NCBI GenBank assembly: GCA_036245805.1
Contig: BTRK01000001.1
Span: forward strand, 23,505,087 to 23,569,086
From: Pristionchus mayeri
Lineage: Eukaryota; Nematoda; Chromadorea; Rhabditida; Neodiplogasteridae
Reading direction: 5' to 3'
DNA length: 64,000 nucleotides
Shown piece by piece: positions 1 to 9,346 of this stretch (position 1 is its first letter; every line of letters starts with the position of its first letter). The position numbers were made by a program, and so were the translations under genes. The notes under the pieces were generated by a model. That model searched no databases. It was not told the DNA's origin and saw only the letters and a program-made list of their open reading frames with translations.

Positions 1-98
1 ATCCTTGTGTTAGAAGGCGACAAATCATTTGCTTAGGAGAGTCATGGTACGAGAATCTGTAAAACATGGTATGACTGTATAATGCTGATTTTTTGAAG

Positions 99-3000
99 GC
101 AGTAAAAACTATCGTCAACCTGTTGAACAACGTGGCGAAGGACCAGAACATCCGCTACGTCCTCACTCTCTTCGACGACATGCTCTCGGCGAGTACACTT
201 CCTATATAACTCTATCATGCTTGCTTGAAATATTTGAATAAAATAGTTTTCTTTCAGGAGGACAAGTCGCGCGTGGAGCTTGTTCATCGTGCTGCCCATC
301 GGCACAAGAGGCCTGCCTGGCAATGGTTCCTTCCTCTTTTGCAGAGACAAGACAACTTCATTGTCAACCAGGTTTACTTTGCATCCATATATTTAATAAT
401 ATCTTCAGCTCTTACAGTAGTTTCATTTAATGTTGCGCGTCAATTTTTATTCATAAAATCTTATATTCACGAAAGTGCATCACGGATCTTTTTGACGGAC
501 TCGCGGTCATGTATCAATAATACATTTTTTCCACGAAAAATTTTTTTAAAAATATCAAGCACATAATACAACAATTAGAAAATTTTCTGTCTCTGAAATA
601 TTATATTAGTCACGCGCTTGCTCGGACTACTATATGTCATTACTCAAAAGTGGCTGGAAATCGATTTAGACGCTGTACATTCTTTTTAATAATTATTGTA
701 TTTCTATCAGATGAGCTCCGTGATCGCGAAACTCGCTTGCTACGGATCAACTAAGATGGAGGGACAAGACCTCGATTACTATATATCCTTCCTCAAGGAT
801 CAACTGCGAGCCTCGAGCGTGAGTTCCTTCCCCTATTTGTTCATTGACAATTACCGCTGCAGTTGTATGCTATTAGCTGTCAGAGATCTCGACATAGTTA
901 ATATACAACAAGGCGCAGCGTAATTTACCACCACAAATCGATTATTACGAACCTAATTCAATAATTATTCATTTTGTTGCAAATCATCAGTCGAGATTAT
1001 TCAGGGCAACGAGTATCTCATAACCACCGCGAGATGCCTTCAAATGATGCTCCGTGTCGATGAATACAGGTATTGTCATTTAGGTTCTAAAAATTTGCCA
1101 TTATGTTACTCATTACTCTGTTACTTCACGCGTAAATCGCCAGTTGAAATGCCCATATAACTGATTTGATTAAGAGCAGCATTCGTGGCACAGGATGGTG
1201 TTGCTTCTATCGTGCACGCCCTCTCTGGAAAGGCTAACTTCCAGCTTCAAGTGAGCATTTCAATTTCCAAAACACCTCCCCTATTTAAATATTGTTTTAA
1301 AGTGTTATTATTGAATCATTGAATTATTGTTCTTGCAGTACCAACTGGTGTTTGCCATTTGGTGTCTCACCTTTAATGCTGACATCGCTCGTAAGCTGGC
1401 GACCATGGGAGTCATTCAGACTCTCGGAGATATCCTCTCTGAGAGCTCTAAGGAAAAGGTAACCCTCCCACATATATTATGGAAACGTCAAGTATTCAAT
1501 CATAATTGGTGGTTGTCAGGTAGTGAGGATCATCCTGGCCACTTTCCGCAACATCCTCGAGAAGGTGGACGACAGGGAGATCGTGAGAGAGGCAGCCCTC
1601 CAGGTATACTCCCTATTAGGGCGGCAAGAACGGGTCACGGGTGACCCGCGCTATTCACCATTCCGCCGGGTCACCCGCTTTTATGACCCTAACCCGTAAT
1701 TTGGGGGTTAGAAGCGGCTCTCACTCCCTCTCGAAAGGAAGAGCAAGAGCGAGAGAGTGCGATAAAGGGAGAGCGCCGAGAGACTCGTCTCTCTGCGCTC
1801 TCTCCGTTCAACATGATCTCTGTTTCTACCTCTTCCTTTCTCGCTCTCACCCTTGACCCGTGTATGACCCGTATCCGACGGGTCTGACCGACCCGTATCT
1901 GACCCGTTTTAGAGGGTCAAAAGGTCAACCCGTGATCCGTTCTTGCCGCCCTACTCCCTATGATGTTGTATCATCATGAACACCTTCCCAGATGGTCCAG
2001 TGCAAGACTCTCAAGACCCTGGAACTTCTCGATTCGAAGAAGTACGACGATCCCGATGTTGAGGTGATCGTCAATTCCTCTTCTTTCTCAAATTGCATAA
2101 TTCTAACAGATAAGAGAGTATGTGGGAGAGGAAATATTTTTGTTGAGGCGCGCACTAGCGAAAAGTCGAATTCCTCCAAAATTGGTATGCGTGTAGTACC
2201 CAGTGAGAATATATCAGCCATGGCAAAAGCGGTCCACTACTATAATAAGATCAATAATTTGCCATAGGTCAACTATTATTCAATTGGTTAGACTTTTGTC
2301 TTTGAGCTACCGTATACCATTAAATAATTAGCCTTGAGTCAACTGTTATTCCGTGGGTCAGATCTATGATTTTAATTTTGACGGAACATAATTACAGCCT
2401 CGGAACAATGTAAAAAATATAATTAAAGAAAAACGTTAAAATTTGCGAGCTAGGCTATAAACTACAATCCAAATGAGCTGTAAAATCTCCCGTCGCGATC
2501 GTGATTCAGGACATTTTGTCCTGACCATCGGTCTTGTTCGAAGGAACATTGATCGATCACCGGATGAATAAATATTTATTTGTTCAAGGAATTACCTATT
2601 TTTGACAACGATGTTCTATCATGCTAAGGAACATGATATAACATCGCTGTGATAAAATCTCCATGGGTATAGCTAGGACGGCGCCCCCGCCGAAGGGGGT
2701 GACAAAACGTAAAGCGACAAAACATTAAAGAAGGAGTGTCAGCAAAGTTAAACTTTTGACGCTGTCACAACCAAGATCTAGCCCATCCTCCAAATATCAT
2801 TGCGCGAGCTAGGAGGGTCGACAACCATCGGTTGATAGCTCAGTAGTAGAGCAGCCGCTTTGTGATCGAGAGGTTGCGGGTTCGATTCCAACCAAATTTT
2901 TGACAGATCCTCAAGATATTTGAATTCCCGCACGTCCCTTCCCTACAAGCCCTCCTTGGCACTATGCCAGCTAATGATAACTCGGTTCAAAATAGAGATA

Positions 3001-4948
3001 TGAATATGAAATTTTCGGAATCTCTTATGGTTGTGCAAAGCTAGGTCATGGTTATGACAGCGTCAAAAGTTCAACTTTGCTGACGGTCCTTGTTTAACAA
3101 ATCACAGCTCCTGTGGGAGTCGAAGATTGGACTTGGGAGTTGTTACATTGTTACCAGGCGATAGTGAGTTTCAACGTATTGTTCATGGAAATCCAAATAA
3201 CCCCTGGTCGTTGATTTCGAGTGAAACTCATTATCGCGTGGTAACAAGAATTACATATATAAATGTATGGTAGCGCATACTGGTAACGATGCAACAACTC
3301 CCAAGTCCCTTGGCCGACTCTCACGGGAGCTGTGAGTTGTTAACGTTTTGTCACCCCCCCCGGGTGGCAGCCGGGCTAGTTGGTTGATTTTTATTAATTT
3401 TGGTTGATTTTTTAAAGCATATGGTTAACTTGTAATAAAAAAATTCAGATGTAGATACTGGAGAACTGCCAAACTCTAACCAATTACTTTTCGATGGGGA
3501 GTCGAATAATATTTTGAGTTGTGTGTAATTGATTAGCAGTGAGAACAATTTTGAAAATTTACTAGCGGTGCTAAAACCAACGACTCCTAACGAAATACAC
3601 TGTGCTCCTAAATGAATTCCCATCTCATTTATAAATTTCAACGACCTAGCTCTGTAAAGGAGAAATAAAAGAAATGGCTGCCAGGAAGAAATTTTTCTTA
3701 ATTTTCCTACTCAAGCTTTTCGTAAAAATCGATTATTTCATATCCCCGGCATGTGATTTTTTATGATTCACGTTAGTTCTAATGAATTGACGATTCAGAA
3801 GGCTATCACGATCCTCCGAATTTTGGCGATTTTTTATCTCGAAAATTTTTTTTCTGTTTAAAAAAACGGAGAAAGTGGTACCGCGTTGTTCAGACATAGA
3901 TGGATCTGATTTTTCACAGTATAGCTGATATGATAGATTCTTCATTTATTCATTCTAAACAAAATAAGATTGCACCAATAAACTCATCCATGAACAAGAA
4001 AAGAAATTTGCCCTCAAATTCAATTCAGCGCATTGGGTACTTTATAAAGACACCTATCATCATCCTTATGCCGGTTTTTAAAAATAGGACTAGGTTTGTG
4101 GCTGTTATTTTTTTATAATAGCTAGAATATTAAAAGAAAAATAGCCTACACCATCTAAACGAGTTCACATTTAAAGAAGGTAACTATGTCAAATTTCTCA
4201 AGTTGTTATCCGATTTGGGTTGAACTAGGCAGGTGCGATCACTTGAATATTCTGCATTTTTGTATAAATTACGATCGAAAATTTACGCTTTTGCCTAACC
4301 TGTATCTCATTTCTAATGCGTAATCTAGACCACCAAATAAGCCGTGTTTGAGTCCTCGTACTAGATATTCGATTCTTCGCTAGCGCCAAGCATATTTCAT
4401 TCACTCACAATTTTTTAAAATATCAAAATTAAGGTAATATAGACCCGTTCAGGAAGATGCTGAGTATCTACGCGAGAAGTTGCACGTCTCAGTGCAGGAT
4501 CTGTCCTCTTTCGATGAGTACTGCAGCGAGGTCCGATCAGGACGGCTTCAATGGTCACCTGTTCACAAATCGGAGAAGTTCTGGAGAGAGAACGCTCCCC
4601 GATTCTCGGAGAAGAATCATGAACTGATAAAGTGAGCATTCATCTCTTGCTCAGTTCATGCTCATGAATTGTAGGATTCTTATTCGTCTGCTCGAGACGA
4701 ATCAAGATGCCCTCATCCTTTGCGTCGCTGCTCATGATATCGGAGAATACGTGCGACACTACCCCCGTGGAAAGAATATTGTGGAGCAGCATCAAGGAAA
4801 GCAGGCGGTCATGAGACTATTGACTGCCGATGATCCCAATGTACGATACCACGCCCTATTGGCAGTTCAGAAGCTCATGGTACATAATTGGGAATACCTC
4901 GGAAAACAACTAGATGCTGACCACACTGAACCGGTAGCTGTTAAATAA
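99..4948 (+). CDS. vha-15: V-type proton ATPase subunit H, copy 1 (5' end outside window)
   Basis: Regulatory subunit H of the cytosolic V1 sector, which couples ATP hydrolysis to proton pumping into acidic compartments. Exons: 99-188, 258-371, 711-818, 1005-1069, 1175-1250, 1339-1458, 1520-1603, 1992-2063, 4453-4631, 4675-4948. All phases fit. The translation follows nematode VHA-15 closely, including the blocks [43 protein letters not shown] and [16 protein letters not shown], and ends VAVK before TAA. The first coding exons, equivalent to 11,753-11,949 in copy 2 and upstream, lie left of the window. The intron after 188 uses a GC donor (TCG|GCGAGT), because only that join keeps the frame. 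Intron 2064-4452 is full of transposon sequence. This copy keeps conserved residues ([11 protein letters not shown]) that copy 2 has changed, so it is probably the functional gene; that is inference. Confidence 0.93.
189..257 (+). other. GC-AG intron of vha-15 (copy 1)
   Basis: The exon must end at the TCG codon at 186-188 to give the frame ...[13 protein letters not shown], which aligns without gap to the family. The intron then starts GCGAGT. The GT four bases further on would shift the frame. The same donor is at 12,224 in copy 2. Confidence 0.85.
1617..1953. mobile_element. hAT-like MITE, 337 bp, copy 1
   Basis: Perfect terminal inverted repeats begin TAGGGCGGCAAGAACGG, and an 8-bp target duplication CTCCCTAT flanks the element (1609-1616, 1954-1961). 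TAGGG ends and an 8-bp duplication are hAT hallmarks. The interior has many ACCCGT/ACGGGT pieces on both strands and no transposase. It sits in an intron of vha-15. Confidence 0.88.
2673..3378. mobile_element. Composite inverted-repeat element in vha-15 intron, copy 1
   Basis: Imperfect outer ends CTAGGACGGC... and ...GCCGGGCTAG, each followed inward by GGGTGACAAAACGT or its complement, bound a nested region. It holds the TTAA-flanked MITE at 2729-3093 and a second foldback at about 3102-3339, whose arms share the block ACTTGGGAGTTGTT. No coding capacity was seen. Confidence 0.7.
2729..3093. mobile_element. TTAA-flanked MITE with tRNA-like core, copy 1
   Basis: 365 bp element between TTAA duplications (2725-2728 and 3094-3097) with ends AGAAGGAGTGTCAGCAAAGTT / complement. 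TTAA targets are typical of piggyBac-type elements. An internal stretch at 2832-2895 looks like a tRNA: a D-arm/A-box TAGCTCAGTAGTAGAGC and a B-box GGGTTCGATTCC at near-normal spacing. The acceptor and T stems do not pair fully, so this is tRNA-derived rather than a working tRNA. Confidence 0.8.
3379..4452. other. Intron of vha-15 without recognisable features
   Basis: AT-rich intronic sequence between the composite element and the exon at 4453. It is duplicated at 21,633-22,708 with scattered small changes. I see no exon, RNA gene or clear terminal repeats. The reading frames in it are not conserved between the two copies. Confidence 0.6.
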
Positions 4949-5353
4949 GTAGTACTTTCGTCTAGATTGATCCAGCGTTGTCGTAACATACATTCCAGAG
5001 TATAGAAGAATGATTCCATAATTTTACCACTTGTATATTCATGTTCAAATGCCGATAAACTACTATGAAATGAATATGATCACGGTAATTTCATTTACAT
5101 CTCGTGTTCTGCCGAATTCTGTGCCCCATTTTCCCCATTCTCATGAATTCTCATTGGATATTACTGACACCTCACTGGATAAAGTAATACTAAAGGATAA
5201 TTCAGCATCCCCTTGAGGTTGTTATTGTAACCCTCCCCGAATTGTGGTCTATATTATTTGCAAACCATGTAATGTTTACGATATCTTCGAACCATAAGTC
5301 AACCCAAACTATTGAGATGATTCAGAAAATCATAAAATACCCGTTTGACACTC
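4949..5353. other. 3' flank of vha-15, copy 1
   Basis: Intergenic sequence after the vha-15 stop. No gene recognised. Copy 2 has the same sequence, but split by a mariner-like insertion eight bases after the stop codon (23,211-24,476). Confidence 0.6.
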
Positions 5354-5803
5354 TGTTACTAGAGTTCGAGAAACGAAACCACGCTCTCTTCATTCTGTGC
5401 ACTCTCTCGCCTGTCGACCGGTCTCGTGTGTGTAGAATGAAGAGAGTGTGATATCGTTTCTAGGGTTCCCTTGATGGAATTATTTGACTATTGGAATTCC
5501 AAAACCCACCACTCATTTCAAATTCCGCGCTCGCATACGAGCGGTTGGCAATTGAAATTCCACTCGAAATGGAATTCCAAACTGTTATTGGAATTCCATT
5601 GAAGAAAATATCAAAATTGATCGGCCAACATATGTGGAAAGTAATTTATTCAAATGGAATTCCAAAGATATTGGAATTTCATTCCACCGCTCCGCGCAGG
5701 GGATGGAAGGAATGAAGTTGTGCCACTCCTTTAACCCCACTATTGGAATTCCGGAATCAATTCCATCAAGGGAACTCGTTTCTCGTTTCTCGAACTTTGT
5801 TAC
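5354..5803. mobile_element. MITE rich in GGAATTCC palindromes, copy 1
   Basis: Inverted ends around AGTTCGAGAAACGA (near 5361 and 5789) and an inner inverted pair GTTCCCTTGATGGAATT (about 5465 and 5757). In between, the palindrome GGAATTCC occurs about five times, so the region can fold in several registers. No open reading frame with known similarity. Confidence 0.65.
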
Positions 5804-5808
5804 CTTAA

Positions 5809-7216
5809 GAGACCATCCACGAGAGAACGTAACAGGTCCACGGATGGCCAAAAATTCGATAATTTCCATACTTTTTTTCTGAAGTGTAGGTCCCGAGTGC
5901 TGATTGACGGCCGCAATAACTAAGGCTGGGGGTCGATTTTGAAAAAGTTTCGGGTACCACCTATTTTTGGGGTCGAAAAAGTTGATATCGTAGAACGACC
6001 GGAGAAGTAGGTTTTCTGGTGTATTTTCACTCGTAGAAAACGAATATCAGCATTAAAATGCGAGAAAACGCGAAAGAAAAAAATTGAGGCCTATAAACCA
6101 CATTTTTGACCAGATTTTGCCTATTTTCAGGTCTTTGGAAATTTTTCTGCACACTATCGATATGATTTTCATGATCTACACCACAAACTACGTCTGATAT
6201 GAAAAAATCAGATTTTTAAAATTGGGCACTTTTAGGGTATTTTGATCCAAAGTGTGCCAAATTGAACAATTTGTCAAAATTGTCCGTATATCTAAGACTA
6301 AATTTTCGCGCCGAATACCTATAATGACCCAAAAATGCATTAATACGACTTGTACAATCATTTACATAATTATTTTCATGAACAAAGTTGGTAAGGAGTA
6401 AATTCGAAAAATTCGAAAATTAGAAGTTCTGTTGCAAAGGTCAAAATTTTCAAAAAATCATAACTGCATAATACTACTGTTTTATAAGCTCTATTGTGAA
6501 AATTCGGTCCCTATGATGGAATATATGTAAACTTACATCCGAAAGATAAGGTTTTGAGACATCGAAATTTTTGGTCACAATGACGGGGTCGAAAAAACTG
6601 AAATTTCAAAATTTGTTTATCTTAGCATTCTGGAAATTGAAACATGTATATTATGTCTTACTTAATTATACTATAGTGTTTCTGAGCCATCATAGGTATT
6701 CGGCGCGAAAATTCAGCCTTAGACATACGGACAATTTTGCCAATTTGTTCAATTTGGCACACTTTGGATCAAAATACCCTAAAAGTGCCCATTTTTAAAA
6801 ATCTGATTTTTTCATATCAGACGTAGTTTGTGGTGTAGATTATGAAAATCATATCGATAGTGTGCAGAAAAATTTCCAAAGACCTGAAAATAGGCAAAAT
6901 CTGGTCAAAAATGTGGTTTATAGGCCTCAATTTTTTTTATTTCGCGTTTTCTCGCATTTTAATGCTGAAATTCGTTTTCTACGAGTGAAAATACACCAGA
7001 AAACCTACTTCTCCGGTCGTTCTACGATATCAACTTTTTCGACCCCAGAAATAGGTGGTACCCGGAACTTTTTCAAAATCGACCCCCAGCCTTAGTTATT
7101 GCGGCCGTCAATCAGCACTCGGGACCTACACTTCAGAAAAATAGTATGGCAATTATCGAATTTTTAGCCATCCGTGCACCCCTGCACAGTTTTTACGTTC
7201 TCTGGTGGAGGGTCTC
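5809..7216. mobile_element. 1.4 kb TTAA-flanked foldback element, copy 1
   Basis: TTAA at 5805-5808 and 7217-7220 flanks inverted arms of about 520 bp (to about 6330 and from about 6690). They begin GAGACCATCCACGAGAGAA and end with a near-complement. Frames inside both arms are mirror images of each other and encode no recognisable protein. It lies just beyond the 3' end of the rpl-11 fragment. Confidence 0.85.
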
Positions 7217-7289
7217 TTAAGATGTTATTCATACTGACCCACGGCAGACATATAACAACGCATTTATGCATCAACAACAAATAGACAAT

Positions 7290-7581
7290 TTAGCGTCTCT
7301 TGCCGCCTCCCTGTCTCTTGGGCTCCTTGGGCTTGGGGGGCAAGATGATGCCGTCGTACTGAAAAATAAGAATATTTCATTCAACCCCAGGTTACTCCTA
7401 CAATATATAAAACAAATAATAACGAACCTTCTGCTGGAACCACTTGACGGACTCGTCGCGTCCGACCTGGTGGGAGGGTCCGATACGTCCGGGTGCTCTT
7501 CTGCGCTTAGCCACACGGCGTCCGGAACGGTCAAGAACGACGTAGAAGTCCATTCCATAAATTCCAATAGAGTGATCGTAC
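7290..7581 (-). pseudogene. rpl-11: Ribosomal protein L11, 3' fragment (last two exons)
   Basis: Minus-strand exons 7428-7581 and 7290-7358 encode the C-terminal 74 residues of RPL-11, from [16 protein letters not shown] to QGGGKRR and stop. The first two coding exons are absent: the duplication breaks off near 7,830, close to where the next exon would begin, and retroelement sequence follows. The conserved Pro of YDPSIGIYG is His here, while the intact gene at 26,812 keeps Pro. Loss of the 5' half plus a change at an invariant residue indicates a dead fragment. Confidence 0.92.
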
Positions 7582-8139
7582 CTGAAACAATTGAACATTT
7601 AATTACTGCGCTTACCACGTACTAACCAGTTTTCTCTAACCAATCTATATGCTAAATAAAAAAATAAAATATCCCACATATGGCTACAAAAAGCACTTTG
7701 GACAAACGTATTGTAAAAAAATCTCAATACCATATTTTTCAAATTTTTGTCCAACTATATTGTCGGTAAAAATGGGTAATTATATCCTTAACTTATTGCA
7801 AAGTAGGCAATGAACAAATTTTTTTTCCAATCAGTAGTGGACCAGATGCTGGTTGGAATGCCACGGACAGTGGCATACTTGGACGATGTCATTGTGAATG
7901 GGAGGACGAAGGAAGAGCACGATGAGAATCTAAGGAGAGTTCTCAATAAGATTCGCGAGTCTGGATTCAGAATTCGCCCAGAGAAGTGTGCGTTCGGACA
8001 GTCAGAAGTCCACTTCCTTGGATTCATTGTGAATGAATCTGGACGTCGCCCCGATCCGAAGAAGGTGCAAGCACTGAAGGAGATGCCTGAGCCTAAGGAT
8101 CTAGCTCAGACCAGATCGTTTCTGGGAGGAGCCAATTAT

Positions 8140-9346
8140 TCAATTCAATTCAATTCAATTATTTATTCCGTTCATAGGGAGCATTCATGATAATACAGTG
8201 GATTGGTGTCGAAAAACGGAGGTCCGTCGATATAGTCGAATCGGGTATGCTTGCAGCAAGGGTATAGAGGGAGAGGGGGGGGGGGGGTTCACTGATGTAG
8301 CCAATTATGGATAACGGATTTGGGGAAGAATAGGGTGGGCTGAGAAGATATGAAAGAACGGAAGGAATTATGTGGGAGAACAACAGTATCAGAGGTAAGA
8401 GAATTCCAAAAGGAAATGGATCTAGATACGAGGGTGGAATGCGAATTCGGAGGGATAAAGGGTAAGGTAATTCGAAGAGGGTGAGCATTACGGAGTGGAC
8501 TTGTAAGAGGGGCAGGGATAAGAAGAGACGAAAAGTCTAGTAAATAGCGCCTGTGTAGAATGGAATGAAGGAACACAATATCGGTAACTATTCTGCGGCT
8601 CTCAAGAGTCGTTAAAGAAGGAGTGTCAGCAAAGTTAAATTTTTGACGCTGTCATAACCATGACCTAGAAAATCATCCAACGATCATAGCGCGAGCTAAG
8701 AGGATAGGCAAGGGTCACTCGCATAGCTCAGTGGTAAAGCAGTCGCAGCGTAATCGGAAGGTTGCGAGTTCGAATCCCACCAGTTTTTGAAAAATCTTCT
8801 AGATATTTGAATTCCCGCTCGTCCCTTCCCTTCAAGCCCTCCTTGGCTTTCTGCCAACTAATGATAACTAGGTTCAAAATAGAGATATGAATTTGAAATT
8901 TTCAGAATCTCTTATGGTTGTACAAAGGTCGGTCATGGTTATGACAACGTCAAAATTTCAACTTTGCTGACAGTCCTTCTTTAATTCAAGAAATTGCATT
9001 CGTTCAAAATAAGGTACATGAGGAAGAACGCACCGAGAATAAAGCCTACGAGAGAAGTCACGTTGTACTTTTTCTAGTTCCTTAGTCAATTCGACGGAAT
9101 GTGAAGGGTTCCATATGATTGAGCAATGTTCAAGATTCGGGAGAACAAATGTTGTGTAAGCTTTTCTATAAATAGTGGGACATTTACTATGAAATGACTT
9201 AAACATAAGGTTAAGTTTAGAGCGGGCCTTAGCAACAATCTTTTGTATATGGTAAGAGAAGGAGAGGTTAGGGGAGAAATGAACACCTAAGTCTTTTATA
9301 ATTACTTTTGCTACATTCTTATCATTGACAATAGGCTCGTTGAGGA
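8140..9346 (-). mobile_element. 5'-truncated LINE (3' end of reverse transcriptase), split by a MITE
   Basis: Minus-strand reading: the distal part of a non-LTR reverse transcriptase (KDLGVHFSPNLSFSYHI, YVL-like FVLPNLEHCSIIWNP, LEKVQRDFSRRL), then the MITE 8616-8980, then the usual C-terminal end (HPLRITLPFIPP, SRSISFWNSL). The 3' tail is a short tandem (GAATT)n at 8146-8160. AATTA on both sides may be the target duplication. It inserted into the Ty3 RT between FLGGANY and GAYVPNM. Confidence 0.85.
8616..8980. mobile_element. TTAA-flanked MITE with tRNA-like core, independent insertion
   Basis: Also 365 bp, between TTAA at 8612-8615 and 8981-8984, inserted into the LINE fragment. Its tRNA-like core (about 8718-8786) has A-box TAGCTCAGTGGTAAAGC and B-box GAGTTCGAATCCC. 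It has diverged from the copy at 2729, but the box sequences are better preserved than the surroundings. Confidence 0.85.

Larger units (their letters stand above)
1..7830. repeat. Segmental duplication, copy 1 (left end outside window)
   Basis: Position 1 aligns with 12,036, and the match runs to about 7,830, which aligns with about 27,360. Exons, introns and several intronic transposons are shared, including a 337 bp hAT-like MITE, a nested CTAG/TTAA element pair and a 1.4 kb foldback. These therefore inserted before the duplication. Copy 1 lacks four large insertions present in copy 2. It ends about 15 bp short of the third coding exon of rpl-11 and is followed directly by reverse-transcriptase sequence, which marks the junction. 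Confidence 0.95.

Noticed and set aside
2832..2895. A tRNA gene
   Set aside because: Boxes A and B are present, but the acceptor stem has mismatches at two of seven pairs and the T stem does not close. It sits inside a repeated transposon, so it is tRNA-derived rather than a gene.
5634..7095. Several 75-95 residue reading frames in the foldback
   Set aside because: They occur as mirror images in both arms and repeat with the element. No known domain and no splice context.
8718..8786. A second tRNA gene
   Set aside because: Same reason: a complete cloverleaf cannot be drawn, and it lies at the same internal position of the same MITE family.
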